A DNA stretch of 64,000 nt from Chiridota heheva (GCA_020152595.1 JAIGNY010004520.1:2650501-2714500), one strand, 5' to 3'; shown: positions 11,463-24,545, counted from the stretch's first letter. Notes: generated by a model from the letters alone, not told the origin. Numbers and translations: made by a program.

Positions 11463-11664
11463 TGGTGGCGAAACGAGGGGGGAACGGGGAGGGGGATTTG
11501 ATCCCATGAGATCACTTTGCCTCTAACTTTTCCCCCAGAACATTGTTTTAAGTTTTGTCCGATTTATTGGCCTTTGCCTGTGCCCCCCTCCCCCCATGAG
11601 ACAAAACTACCCCTCTTCACCCCCCCTCCCTCCACCCCACATCAAAATCCTGGCGCTGCTGTGT
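11463..11664. mobile_element. hAT-like MITE (CAGTGGCG family), degenerate copy
   Basis: The left end GTGGTGGCG and right end TGGCGCTGCTGTG, with the shared interior ATGAGACAAAACT and ATCAAAATCCTGGCGC, relate it to 346-528 and 23040-23216. The target duplication is not clear. Confidence 0.5.
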
Positions 11665-13120
11665 GGCTTTCAGTTTTTAAAGTAGAAAACTACTTAAGTG
11701 ACGTCGTCGTACTCGTATAAAGTGATGGTTATTAATTTTTGGACAACTGCACCATACATGTCATTATACACGAGAGTTGGAGGAAAGGAGGAGAGGGCGG
11801 TCGCACGATTCATTTCCGTGATGACCAGAAATGTGTGGTAATTGTGTTTTTTATTGATCATGCCTTTTATTGGCTCAGTTAGCTATATCCAATACCTTTA
11901 AACAGCGCATGGTTCTAATGCATTTATTTTGACGAAGGTGCATGTTATTGTGAAAGAAAGTTTACGTTTTCTGGGCACGGACGGTCAGTTGTCCACTTAC
12001 ACGAAAATTTCCACCACTACCCCCGCAAGGGTCTTTTTTGACAGGGCCATAGCTCGCTTGAAATCATGAGGGCTAGGGGAAAAGTTTGAGAAAAGCGAAA
12101 CATGGGGTTCGAGGAAGGTGACAATTAGATCTCTTGGTTCTGACATTGCACTCCTGTACGTGGTTGACCTAACACTGTACTGTTTATTAAAATGTATATG
12201 AACAGGTAGCAACCATTTGGCATAAATTGATACAAATGCTCTTTATAAACAATCACCACAGACACTTTCTTACAAAATAGATCCCAAAATGTAAAATTCT
12301 GGCTTATTTTAGGTCTCCAAACGTATGCTCATTACGTTTTGGTTTTTTGTGACAAGGATAGGACAGTACAACACTAACGCTATGTGAAAGTTACAATGTA
12401 CCATACAGTAATACTTACAGCCTAACGTAACAAGTGTAGGTCTCCAATCATAAAATAATAATGGATCGGAACTTGATCAATATTTCCTCTTTATCCACGA
12501 GAAAATATCATGAAATAGCTAGCATATCGCTAATTATGCGGTATTCTGATGTCTGATTCAATGAACACAGTGATTCAATTTGACACGGTGACACTGGAAG
12601 TTAGGCATTGTAGGCCTCGCTGTGTCTTTATTTTTACATCACACGCTTTTTTTAACATTGGAAGTCCAGCCATTTGGGGATAAAATTTTACTTTCGCGAA
12701 TATCTTAGAAACGAGTGGAAATTTCTGTTACATGTATGTAAATAAAATGTTCAGAATATTAAAAGGAACATATTTATGGCAAAATCACTACCTGTCCATA
12801 TACCTTTAAGGGCCGAATGGGCACTTTTCAAAAAGAATAGTGTCACAATTTCCAGGGGGATTTATTAGGAATTATCCCCCGCTAATCTTCAACCCTGATT
12901 CTGGTTGGCCATTATAGTCACAGTATTGAATTTAAACCTAATCTTTTTTATATATATATTTTTTATATATAAACGCTTAATGTGAGAGTTCAAGTTATTT
13001 TAATTCATGCAATATTTTGTTCATTTTTTAACTTTGAATATACGCATACCAAAAATAGAGATTCGTATCAATTACATGTTGATTATTTCTTTATGGAAGT
13101 GATTTCATTCTACTGTATAT
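11665..13120. other. non-coding, nothing recognised
   Basis: No exon, tRNA or repeat family member could be supported in this AT-rich interval. Confidence 0.4.
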
Positions 13121-13652
13121 CAGTCCGGGAGAGGTCCTAAAATAAGGAACCAAAAGGTTCCTTCAATTAGGAACTTTTCGACATGGACATCGCTATTTGT
13201 GATATTTCTCATGACGCTTTGCTATACTTACGTTAAAGCATTAAGTAGTATTATAATTTAAATTTTGAATACCTCTGCGAAAAATGTCTTTGCCGGCAAA
13301 ATTTAGAACTAAGTGATAAACTTTGATTAATTTGATTGTAAATATTATCCACTCTCTTTTATATGTTTACCACGCCGTTTTGGAAATATGAAGGAAAATC
13401 AGGAAAAAAGCTAGGCTTTTTAGCGCGAAACAGTCATTTGAAAAATTCAAATATTTTTAACAGTATAACTTTGTCGGTGAGATTGCAGATTCTAAGGAAT
13501 ACAGTTACACATTGCAAAATCTTACAATCTGTACGACAAAATGGTCTCTCATTTAATAAGTCTGTACATTTTCTTCGCAAAACATGAAAAAACGACTGCA
13601 GAACGTCTCAGGCATTTTACAGGTTTTTTAAAATAGGACCTTTCCCGGACTG
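13121..13652. mobile_element. 532-bp non-autonomous DNA element with ~20-bp inverted termini
   Basis: The left end CAGTCCGGGAGAGGTCCTA is mirrored by the right end TAGGACCTTTCCCGGACTG with one mismatch. The CAGxxxG termini are hAT-like, but the flanking octamers (CTGTATAT and TATTATAT) match only partly. The interior is AT-rich. A 74-codon frame at 13363-13587 resembles no known transposase. Confidence 0.65.
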
Positions 13653-13740
13653 TATTATATATGTCTTTTTAAGTCGATAACCCATTTGAAAATGTTGAAT
13701 TATCTGCAAGAAATACATTGTTTTATGCAATGAAATACTA

Positions 13741-14320
13741 TCTTGTATGTCTTTATTCTTTGTTAAAGGATTAGTTTAGGTGCCAAGCAAGTCCATCTAC
13801 CTACTGTGGTGTAGCGGTTATTATACCTGTCTACAGACCACGAGGCCCTGGGTTCAAGCCTGGGGTGGGTAGACACGCCAGTGCACCACAACTGGTTATC
13901 AAAGGCCGTGGACATTGACTTGGTTGTCGATGTCATGTCTGTCCGTACGTCGTACCTGTGTTCTCGTCCGGGTCGTATTAAGCGTTTCTCTTGTATGTCT
14001 TTATTCTTTGTTAAAGGATTAGTTTAGGTGCCAAGCAAGTCCATCTACCTACTGTGGTGTAGCGGTTATTATACCTGTCTACAGACCACGAGGCCCTGGG
14101 TTCAAGCCTGGGGTGGGTAGACACGCCAGTGCACCACAACTGGTTATTAAAGGCCGTGGACATTGACTTGGTTGTCGATGTTATGTCTGTCCGTACGTCG
14201 TACCTGTGTTCTCGTCCGGGTCGTATTAAGCGTTTCGTGATAGCATTTGTACTATCATAACCGAATACGCAGGCGGAGACCCTGTCATTGTAATTGTGTG
14301 TTCAACTCTCTCTCTCTCTC
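13741..14320 (+). mobile_element. tRNA-derived SINE, tandemly duplicated (248-bp period)
   Basis: Two copies of the same 248-bp segment begin at 13741 and 13989. Each contains a tRNA-like head (13801-13872 and 14049-14120) with an A box TGGTGTAGCGG and a B box GGTTCAAGCC at tRNA spacing, the internal RNA polymerase III promoter. A conserved body follows (GTCCGTACGTCGTACCTGTG and so on). The second copy continues to a (CT)n stretch at about 14308. The first copy is truncated where the second begins, so this looks like a partial duplication, not two independent insertions. An inverted relative lies at 16322-16577. Confidence 0.8.
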
Positions 14321-14400
14321 CCAAGCAAGTCCATCTGATCAAATGATGTTCCAGCTCAATTCATGGATCTAGCTTGAGAGCATGCATATGCAGCGATGTC

Positions 14401-14496
14401 AAGAGTTTATTAAGCCATTTGGATGAGGATGAAAATAATGCCCCTTTCAAGAGCTTATTAAGCCATTTGGATGAGGATGAAAATAATGCCCCTTTT
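14401..14496. repeat. 48-bp direct tandem duplication
   Basis: AAGAGTTTATTAAGCCATTT begins at 14401 and recurs with one difference at 14449. Both copies end ATAATGCCCCTTT. Confidence 0.85.
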
Positions 14497-16320
14497 CTCT
14501 CCAAAAAAAATAGGACTTTTTAATAAATGATGGTTAAAAAAACCTCTCGTTCTCTTCTTCCATGGTCGCCTAGTACAAAATTACTTCAATTATATGACTC
14601 TAATATCTAACATTTCTCTGCTTGAAGAGGAAGGGGCCATGAAACAGCCGACTTGAAATTCAAATGGGGTCTTACTGGGGGCTCTAGCTGATTAAAAAAT
14701 TAAATTAAAATCACAATATCTTCGGATGTTAATTATAATGTAAGGAGTGACATTTAATAGGAGTCCATAACGTAACGTTATCATCCCACCTGCACTACAA
14801 CAGCTTCTAACAAGAACACTCTTTAAAGAAGGGCATTTAATGTTTTTATTTATTATCATAATTTTGTATAGGGTAGTAATAACTGAATAAAGAAAACAGT
14901 GGCGTGTCTAGGGGAGGGGAATGGGGAAATTCGAAAATATCATAGCCACCTCCCCAAACTGTCAAAGCCATAAATTGGATTGGCCCCTGCTAAAGTCAAG
15001 AAGAGAGAACAGTTACCCGACTACAAATGCAATATCAAATCAATACCAATATTGTCACCATTGATAATGATAACCAGTGGCGTAGCCTAGGATTTTATTA
15101 TGTTTCTGAAACAGTAAAAAAGTCTAAATGATACCGTTCTTTATATAACGTTTTAGACCTGACTATTAAAATATCGGATTGGTACCGGAAGTTTTCGTCT
15201 GCATTTCCCAACGTTGCCAATTTAGATGATATTTGCGAATAAAAACAACGAGATAAATTTCTGAATTAGCAGTGCTGAAATTGATTGTAGCATAGTAAAC
15301 ATTAAAATACAACCTTCAATAAATAGCACTTAATTTGAAGTCTTAATACAATCTTAAATATAATTCTCAATTACAAGATGGTGGATTTTGGGCATAGAGT
15401 TTACAATACTAGTCCTGTCGCGTGCTGAGGGCCACGGCAGAAAAATAAGGCAACAGAACCACCAATCTTTTGGTTTCTCGTTAAGCAACAAATAGCAGAA
15501 CAAAATATTATATAATACACAAAGACTTTGGGGAATCTGAGGCTGTGACATCACAACGAGTGATACTAAACTTTAAACTTAAATATATCCTTAACGGAGT
15601 ATGTTTAAATACGTTCTTCACCATTTTGTTTCTCTTTAACTCCTCTTTCATAAAGATAAACTTGCCTGACCACTAAACTAATCGTTTAATATATAAACGA
15701 TGCAATCAAAAGTTGACGTCATCATTCACGTTAATGCGGATCTCAATATATTTTTTCTTTTATGAGTTGGCCCTTAAACAGTTTAAAAAGGGCTGGTCGT
15801 AGCCGTAGACTTTAGAATTATGAAGGCCTATATTCAGATAGCATGCAGCCATAGAGACTAATCCCTCAGACAAAGGTTGCATGAAGTGTGCTAGAAAGCG
15901 TTGCGATTTGTGTATTAACTATTCATTTGATTCTACCTATTTTCCCAGCTTTGTAACCGGAAAAAAAAGTACTTCATTGAACACCGCTTAACATGTACTT
16001 CAAAAAACGTAATCTACTTAGCCCATTGCTTCAAATGCAAATTACAATATATTGGGTCAACTTCAAATTAATTCAAGGTGAGATTCAGAAATCACGTCCG
16101 ATCTCCATGGTAACCGCTCGAGATGCGAATTGGCCATTCATTTCAAATCATCATCCAATACTCTATCTGACATAAAATTCATTATTATGAACAAATACAA
16201 AACAGTTACAATACTTATTATTTCTTAACAAAACGTGAGGGATATTGAATCTCCTAGTTACACACGTTACACACATTCGGTCTCAACAAAAGAAGTAGTT
16301 CAACTCAACGACGACGACGA
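14497..16320. other. non-coding, one interspersed-repeat fragment
   Basis: Only a fragment at about 15540-15680 is recognised. It contains TGACATCACAAC, TTAAATATATCC and TTCTTCACCATTTTGTTTC, shared with 52950-53030, 60630-60755 (inverted) and 61065-61250. No gene was found. Confidence 0.4.
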
Positions 16321-16321
16321 A

Positions 16322-16577
16322 TGAACACACAATTACAATGACGGGATCGTCGCCTGCGTATGGTTATGATAGTAACAATGCTATCACGAAACGCTTAATA
16401 CGACCCGGACGAGAACACAGGTACGACGTACGGACAGACATAACATCGACAACCAAGTCAATGTCCACGGCCTTTAATAACCAGTTGTGGTGCACTGGCG
16501 TGCCTACCCAACCAAGGTTTGAACCAAGGGCCTCGTGGTCTGTAGACATGTATAATAACCGCTACACCACAGTTAGT
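16322..16577 (-). mobile_element. tRNA-derived SINE, minus-strand copy
   Basis: The reverse complement matches the SINE at 13741-14320, with the tRNA-like head at the high-coordinate end (CTAACTGTGGTGTAGCGG), the B box near 16515-16525 and the body ending in CATTGTAATTGTGTGTTC. It is followed on its 3' side by a short TCG triplet run. It stands just upstream of the LINE at 16747 in the opposite orientation. Confidence 0.8.
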
Positions 16578-16746
16578 AGATCAACTCAACTAAAAAGATT
16601 ACTTATTTACAACCTGCAATCTTAACCCCTGCTTAAGTGATTTTGAACTTGAGGTTGAGGTATTGCACTAGTAAATCTTTTGTTTGCCTACATATGTCAG
16701 CTAAGCTTTTTTTGTGTAATAGCTTTCCAAAGTATCGGTCCCCTAT

Positions 16747-19700
16747 TTGACGATATTTGCCTCATCACTTCTATCGGCTTACCACTCGTTTCACCACTTC
16801 CTCTTGATAGATACTAATATTGGTCATATCAATATTCGTTCCCTCCGTAATTCCAAACCCATTTTAACTCATTTCCTTCGTAACTACGACATTGATGTTC
16901 TATTTATCACTGAGACTAAACTTCCCCAGAATTATAACTTTAAAATCCGCGGCTACAACTTTGTTCATGCCGCCCGTCATTCCTCCCTTGGCAATCCCTC
17001 CCATGGGAGTGGGGTCGCTTTTTTCGTCAAAACCTCTATATCCGCTACCCTTTTTACCACTCCTACCATCCCCAACAGCAATGAAAGCCTCACTATTTAG
17101 AATCACTTTACCTCCTCCAACAGTCTTTTCCTTCTGACTACGGTTTACTACTCTCCTTATGCTACTTTGGATACTTCCCTTTTTCTCTCGAACTCAACTC
17201 CTCCCTCCCAAGCTTCTCCTTGGAGATCTTAACTCCAGACATATTTCCATGGGTGACTTCAAGTCCAACAGGAACGGCAACCTTCTTTTTCGTACCATCA
17301 CACCCTCTACCCACTTTATCCTTAATCCCTTTGGCCACCCAACTTACCAACAGCCCTCGGGCAGCATCTCTGTCCTGGACTACGACCTTGCTAACACTCT
17401 CAAGCCACTCCTCTACTTAAGATTGCCACTACTTGCCATGACCTTAAGAGTGATCATTTCCTATTCTTAGCTCTACCAACCCTTTATCCTTCCAGTCTGT
17501 ACATGGCCCTCATTACCACAAAGATATCCCTCTCTTTTCTAAAACCGACTGGGTCAATTTTCGCTCCTATCTTTCTTCTCTCCCCTTTCCTACATCCCTT
17601 CCCAATACAGGTGAAGAGGTTGATCAACAGATTTCCACACTAACTTCTAATATCCAATCAGCCATCTCTCAGTACATCCCTACCCCCTCCCCCCGTCCTC
17701 ATCGCTCACCCCTTCCTCGCCACATACTCGCCCTCATCCAGGAAAAACGCCGCCTACGGAGACGTTATCAAAATCATCCCAATCCCCATGTCCAAAGCCG
17801 TATCAACTCTCTTAACCACAAAATCATCATCGCCATTAAATTCCACAAGAAATCAGAATGGGATGCCGCCTGTAAAGCTCCTCATTACACCAAGGACCCT
17901 AGGAAGTTTTGGAATAAGTTCAAATCGCTTTCTGGCTCCCGTTCATCGTCCACTATCTGACTATCCCACCTCTCAAAGCCTCTCCCACTGACACCTCTTT
18001 TGTCTATGACATCCAATCTAAGGTTGATCTACTCAATCAGACCTTGTGTAACATACAACAACTTCCCCTTCATCCTACCTTTCTTCAACCTCAGCTTACT
18101 CTTCTTGACAACTTTGTCAATGACAATTCTCACCAACTCAATCCTTCACTTACGCCCACCGCTCTTTCTGGTTCCCCGCTAGTTCCATCACTTTAAGTGA
18201 TGTCCTCCAAGCTCTAAAAGCGCACTCGCAACACTGCTTTGGGCCCAGATCGTATACACTACATTATTCTTGAAAACCTTGATGTAAATTCCCTTACCCA
18301 TCTGCTGTTTCTTTACAATGTTTCTCTCTCTTTGGGTTACTTTCCCTCCAGCTGGAAGTCGCGGAAAGTTATTTACTTTCCCAACCCTGGTGAGGACTCC
18401 AGCAGCCCTCGCAACTATCGTCCAATCACTCTTCTTCCGACACTGGGAAAGATTTTTGAGAAGATACTTGCCAAGCGGATTTCCGACTACATGGAAAGCA
18501 ACGACCTCTTCAACCCTTACCAGCTCGGTTTCCACCCTAACAGATTCACCACTGACCCGCTTCTTCTCTTCACACAAAGTATCTTCTCTTACATCAATCG
18601 TAACATTCCTTCTCTTGCTCTCTTCCTTGATGTAGAAAAGGCTTTTGATGCAGTTTGGCACAATGGTTTACGCTACAAGCTTTTCTCCCCAGCTCTAGCC
18701 TTACCCCTCTCGTCTTACACGCCTCCTCTCTTCTCTCCTCTCTAACAGACTTGCTTTTTTTGAGTTTTTTGGGTACCGCTCTACCACTTACACTCCCAAC
18801 GCAGGGGTACACCAAGGCTCTACTCTTAGCCCCATCCTATTCACTATCTTCGTTAACGACGTGCCTGCCCCTCATGGTAACATTCGTCTCTCTCAGTTCG
18901 CTGATGATATTGCCATCTGGTCCCCGGTTTTTCGCCCCACCCAGCGAATATCTACTGTACAATCCTACCTCAACACCATCATCGACTGGTGCTCTACTTG
19001 GAGAATCAAAATCGAAGACGGTATCCTTCCCCTTCTACAACCGTAGGATTGTTAATGCCAAGAGGTTCCCTATGGTCCATATCCACGGTGCACCTGTATC
19101 CCACTCCTTCAAAGCCACTTTCCTTGGGCTCACCTTCACAAGCAATTTTCGTCTTCACCCCTGGCTTACCCACATCAGGGCCTCTCACTCCAAAGGCTGC
19201 CGTCGCCTCGCTCAACTGTGTAAGGTCTCTTCCTCAACTCTATCTTCTGCTAATTCTCTCCTCACACTCTACAAAACTTTGGTTCGCCCCATCTTCGAAT
19301 ATGGCCTCCCAGCCATTTTCAACGCTCCTTCTAACCACGTTGCCAAACTCCAAATCATCCAGAACATGTGTCTTCGACTGGCTCTGCAACTTTACTCGTT
19401 TTCCTGACCTTCGCTCACAAGCTAACGTCCCCTTTCTCAAAGACAGGTTCAATCATCGCATGGACAACCAGCTCAGTGATGATAATCAACGCAAACGACC
19501 CCACCTCACCCAGTTATTAGACCTTCACACTGGACCCTCCCGATGCCCTTCGCCCCTGGCCGTCTACCTCTTCGCCCCACTCCCACTTGGTCATCCCTTT
19601 CGACTAGGTTTTTTTCTCCTTTTTTTTTCTTTTCTTTTCACTTCCACCACTGCTCTTTGCTTCGCCCAGTCGTATCCTCCCTCCTCACCTTTTGGCCCCC

Positions 19701-19815
19701 CACCCCGTTTTGGCCCATGACTTGTCCTTTTCCTTAAAAGTTTGTTCCAGTAAATTATGACCACAAACTTACTGTAGCAAATAATGAGACCACTTATCTT
19801 ACTTATCTTATCTAA
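16747..19815 (+). mobile_element. decayed Jockey-like non-LTR retrotransposon ORF2
   Basis: The order of motifs is that of a LINE ORF2. It starts with an apurinic-type endonuclease (HINIRSLR, DIDVLFITETKL, later GDLNSRH near 17240). The reverse transcriptase follows, with FPSSWKSRKV, NYRPITLLPTLGKIFEKIL (about 18420-18475), ALFLDVEKAFDAVWH (about 18620-18660), a GVHQGSTLSPILF-type segment and FADDIAIW (about 18900). A C-terminal region follows. Several frameshifts and an internal stop split these across frames, so the copy is dead. A short CTTATCTTACTTATCTTATC tail at 19794-19813 marks the 3' end. The 5' end appears truncated, as no ORF1 was recognised. Confidence 0.85.
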
Positions 19816-20362
19816 GAATAACTGCTCAACCAGGAGAACGAATATAATGGGGCCATTGATAAGGGAATTTGATTCTAATTACTTGTGGTTTTCAGAATAA
19901 AGAAAATATTCAAAGTCTGACTCGACCTGCTTATTTATCAGGTCGGGTTTGAGTGTTTGAAATTTTAAGGAGCACAACAAGTAATGTTCCACTCCGTTTT
20001 GATTAGCCTCGCATCCAGTTGCCTTTGTTTTATTCTTTTCCTGACTTGTTGTTTTTCATCTTGCTGTTAGTCTGTCTGTATGTATTTTATCATCATCGGT
20101 AGTGTTTAGCAGAGCCTGACAGTCACCCCTGGTGACTGAAAGGAAAATGCAGGTAACCACCGCGTCTGTCCGTTAATGTTGTGTATTCAATTGTTGTTGC
20201 CTCATCACATCACACTGATGGAGACTGACAAATAGTTAAAAGCTTTGTGTTTTAGGTGCTTTTATAATTTTCAACATCTATTTGTTTGCTTTCTTTCAAT
20301 TTTCTTCGGGATCATACCTTTCAAGAAACATTGTTGTGAATCGAGTTTAAATCTCAAAATTA
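19816..20362. other. non-coding, nothing recognised
   Basis: No gene or repeat is supported. A small GTCACC..GGTGAC palindrome lies near 20125. Confidence 0.4.
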
Positions 20363-20837
<475 letters not shown>

Positions 20838-20973
20838 CAGCCCTTCCAAATCATATAAACATTTGCCCACAAGTACCACAATCTTTGAAAAAAGTGGGAC
20901 AAAATAATGCATTTGAACGGTGGGCCACCAGTACATATGTAAAACAAGGACTGTTACAAAATATCCGTTAAAA

Positions 20974-21060
20974 TTTCGTTGGCAAAAACATCGTTAACAT
21001 CTTCTCGTACACAAATTTCCGTTGGCAAAAACATCGTTAACATCTTCTCGTACACCATGT
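20974..21060. repeat. 43-bp direct duplication
   Basis: GTTGGCAAAAACATCGTTAA occurs at 20978 and again at 21021, followed each time by CATCTTCTCGTACAC. It sits at the left edge of the 100-bp satellite. Confidence 0.8.
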
Positions 21061-21069
21061 TTACAGAAT

Positions 21070-22015
21070 AATTTGAATTTCTTAAATATTGTCAGCATAT
21101 TTAGGCGGAATTTCTGCGAGCGTATATTCTGGAAACATGCGCAAGAAATTTGGCTATATTTCCATTGTAACTTATATTTCATAAACATGATACGAACATT
21201 TCTGTAAAGTATCCGATAACGGAAAGTTCATAAACTCCGTTTGTAGATTCACTATATGTTTACAAACTAACTTATGTTTCATAAACATGGTACGAACATT
21301 TCCGTGAAGTATCCGAAAACGGAAAGTTCATAAACTCCATTTGTAGATTTACTATATGTTTACGAACTAACTTATGTTTCATAAACATGGTACGAACATT
21401 TCCGTGAAGTATCCGATAACGGAAAGTTCATAAACTCCATTTGTAGATTTACTATATGTTTACGAACTAACTTATGTTTCATAAACATGGTACGAACATT
21501 TCCGTGAAGTATCCGATAACGGAAAGTTCATAAACTCCATTTGTAGATTTACTATATGTTTACCAACTAACTTATGTTTCATAAACATGGTACGAACATT
21601 TCCGTGAAGTATCCGATAACGGAAAGTTCATAAACTCCATTTGTAGATTTACTATATGTTTACAAACTAAGTTATGTTTCATAAACATAGTACGAACATT
21701 TCCGTGAAGTATCCGACAACGGAAAGTTCATAAACTCCATTTGTAGATTTACTTTACTATTATGAGCTAACTTAAACTGCCTAAACATGTATTGAGCGTT
21801 TCCGTCATTATCCGGCAACGGATAATTTGTAAACCCGGTTTGTATATTTCTGACGTGTTTAAGAAATAACTTTTCGTAAACATTGTTTCAGTGTTTCCGT
21901 GGAAGATACGATAATGGAAAACTTGTAAACTTTGTTTCTATATTTCCTACACGTTTAAGAAATGGCATAAATTTCATTAACATGGTTGCAGTGTTTCCAT
22001 GCATAAGAAGATAAT
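21070..22015. repeat. 100-bp satellite, about eight to nine copies
   Basis: The landmark AACTTATGTTTCATAAACAT recurs at exactly 100-bp spacing (CTTATGTTTC or a close variant at 21171, 21271, 21371, 21471, 21571 and 21671). It then continues in increasingly diverged form to about 22015. Inner units are nearly identical and edge units diverged, the normal picture of an array homogenised by unequal exchange. Each unit holds two potential hairpins, ATGTTT..AAACAT and TTCCGT..ACGGAA. Confidence 0.9.
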
Positions 22016-22549
22016 GTGCACAACCGAGTGAAGTCTATGCTTGCAAATCAGACATGAATGAAAAATAAATCAATAACAGATCAAAGTACGCCTTTTGATT
22101 CTGTTCAGTTGTGTAAGATATGCAGATTGGCCCACCCGTCAGATCCAAAAAAAATTGGGAAAAAATGAGGGCCATGAAAAACGTGACTCGTGGGCCAAAT
22201 GCGGCCTGCCAGTATATAAAAACAGAACTTGTGTGAAGAGGAATACTACTTGGATTGGCGAATCTCACAAATCCAATTGGATTTTAATTCACCAGCTCAG
22301 GGAGTTACATACCTATATACAGGAATATTGCTGGCATTTGGGAATAAATTATAACCCACGCATGCATTACCCCTCTTCCGATCATGATTACCAGGATAAT
22401 AGTAATATTTGTCAACATATTTACCTCAAAAAACCCTACAATCAAATATACCAACGATGGACGAAAGGCATTACCAACTTGAATTATGAATTTTGTATAA
22501 TGGAATTCTGCCGTAAATAGCTGGATTAAACTATGTGCTCACACAGGTC
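22016..22549. other. non-coding or undetermined
   Basis: A 141-codon plus-strand frame (22095-22520) spans most of it, but it shows no domain, splice context or codon pattern that would support a gene. Confidence 0.35.
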
Positions 22550-22771
22550 TTAAAGGAGCACTAGACCGAATAGTGATGACGCTAGTTTTTGCGAATTTCA
22601 CAGATATATCATCCACAACAGATCGATAAATTGTATGCCTCTATAGCACACAGACGACGTGAGGGCAAAGGTCACTTGAATATTCATTGTTGCACTCTTG
22701 AGTGCTAGATAAGCATTGGGGACCTATACCCTAAAACTACGCCCTCACATTTCGATCTTGTGGCCCTTTAA
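22550..22771. mobile_element. MITE with TTAAAGG ends, copy 1
   Basis: It begins TTAAAGGAGCACTAGACCGA and ends TCGATCTTGTGGCCCTTTAA, inverted repeats with a few mismatches. The interior GCGAATTTCACAGATATAT and CAGACGACGTGAGG recur at 45908-46123. The TTAA at each end may represent the target site. Confidence 0.75.
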
Positions 22772-23039
22772 GTTGTCAAACGTTGTCCCTACCTGTACCC
22801 AGACATTCGATGTTCCCGCAACATCACTTCAACAGTATATACGGTTCTTTAAATCTCGTTTGATCATGATCAAAACACAATGGATTTACAAAAGAATCAT
22901 CTGTTTATCAGTTTATGCAACATATAATGTCCAATGTACAAATCGCATATTATACCTACAAATTCATATGCTGTAAATTAGTGGTTAAATTTCCATCCAT
23001 TTTGATGCTTAGTTTTTATTATATTTTACGCAGTTTAAG

Positions 23040-23216
23040 CAGTGGCGGTGTTAAAAGGGGGCACGGGAAGCCCTCGTGAGATCGCTCTACCTCAGAAAAT
23101 GTTATAGAGTGACATATTTGTATCTGATTTATCTGTTTATAGGCCTTGACCCCCTCCTCCATGAGACAAAACTGCCCCTCCTGTGCCTGCAGCTTAAAAA
23201 TCATCGCGCCCCACGG
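23040..23216. mobile_element. hAT-like MITE (CAGTGGCG family), copy
   Basis: It starts CAGTGGCGG and ends near GCGCCCCACGG, with the family interior ATGAGACAAAACTGCCCCTC. The flanking AGTTTAAG and AGTTTATA match at 6 of 8 positions, consistent with an old 8-bp target duplication. Confidence 0.6.
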
Positions 23217-23990
23217 AGTTTATACTGTCGCCTTTCATACATCTTGGGAGTTCAGTAATTCCATTATATCTTATCTGTCTATAACTGTTATATCGACCAG
23301 CTATATGAAGTTGTTCTAAGTTCAGTAAGTTTTAAAACCATGAACGCTAAAATCTCCGGGGAATTCAGAAGTGCCTTAGTGTTACATCATTTTAATCACA
23401 ATAAGGACATCTAAACACTATACGAGCCCATGGTCGTGAACTGCCCATTTCGCGCGATTCGAGCTTTGTATTCATTGTGTCGCCTACGTCACGCTGGGAC
23501 ATCGTGTCAGCAAAATTAACATAAATTCCCAATTCAAAACAGATACTCCCTTGCCTTGATTTTAGTGACAATTCAAATCACTGTTAGTCCTAATGAGTGT
23601 ATTTCAATTTTATATAACATGTATGATCAATATTTGAATATAGTGCCCTTCACTGGTCGCGCCCCTATCTTAATTACCTTCCTTTACCTTCCATGGAAAA
23701 AATGGGGGAGGTCTCCATTGAAATAATTTTGCCTGTGTCATGCTTTCTTTCCGGTCTGCTGGTAAGAAGTTAATTTGGAAAGTAATTAGATTGAAAAGGT
23801 AAAAGCGAATGTAAATAAATCAGCAAACCCTCAGAAGGCTGTTTCGATACGGTTATCAGGAGTAGCGTGGTGGATCATGTTTCACTTGTGGCAAGGGTAT
23901 TCTCCCTCCCCAAAATGCTCATAAAACTGTATGATTGAAATGTTGGGGACATGATAGAGCTAAATTGGGCATCGTTTAGATGGCACTGTT
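23217..23990. other. non-coding, nothing recognised
   Basis: No exon or repeat was identified. Confidence 0.4.
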
Positions 23991-24545
23991 TAGAACTTGG
24001 AACTGCTTAAAATCAGTGTTTCAAATTCATGGGTAAGCCCTAGAGTCCATGGGACGGAGCTTCGGAAGTCCTGCGGTTGTCAGTGATTTTATTAACAGAA
24101 AATTGTTTAAATTAGTATTAAACCCACGTAAGACGTCGGAAGTCCTGCGGTTTTGCTAATTTTGGTAGCAAAACATTGCTTAAAATTGTGTCAAATTTAT
24201 GGGCAAAGTCTTTGTAGGGGCCGAGGGGGTGAAGCCCCCGGAAGCCTTACATTTCACGTGAATTTGATAGCAGAAAATTGTGTTAAATCCAGGGGCTAAG
24301 CCCCCTCCCCCCCCCCAACAAAAAAAACAAAAAATCCCTACGTTTCTCATAATTTTGGTAGCAAAATTGTGTCAATTCCAGAGTCGAAGCCTTGCTAAGT
24401 CCTACGTTTCTAATATTTTTGATAACAGAAAATTGCTTAAACTCATGTAAAATCCAGGGCGTCGAAAGCCAAGCGCTTTTGGTGGTTTTGGTAGCAAATC
24501 ATTGCTTAAGATTGTGTCAAATCAGTGGGGCGAAGTCTTGGTAGG
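23991..24545. repeat. degenerate ~90-110-bp tandem repeat
   Basis: Variants of TTTTGGTAGCAAAACATTGC, TTAAAATTGTGTCAAAT and GGGCGAAGTCTTGGTAGG recur about five times with drifting spacing. It abuts the A-rich satellite that starts at 24546. Confidence 0.65.

Noticed and set aside
13801..14120. Functional tRNA genes
   Set aside because: A and B boxes are present, but the cloverleaf is imperfect and the tRNA-like heads continue into a conserved SINE body, so they are retroposon promoters, not tRNAs.
15714..15721. TGACGTCA as a functional CRE (also near 46272 and 58779)
   Set aside because: An 8-base palindrome recurring in unrelated non-coding places, with no promoter evidence nearby; only the 46272 site is mentioned, as context.
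16900..19452. Minus-strand frames within the LINE
   Set aside because: Shadows of the plus-strand endonuclease and reverse-transcriptase coding sequence.
22095..22520. 141-codon plus-strand frame
   Set aside because: No recognisable domain, no splice or promoter context, and a competing minus-strand frame of similar quality; treated as chance.
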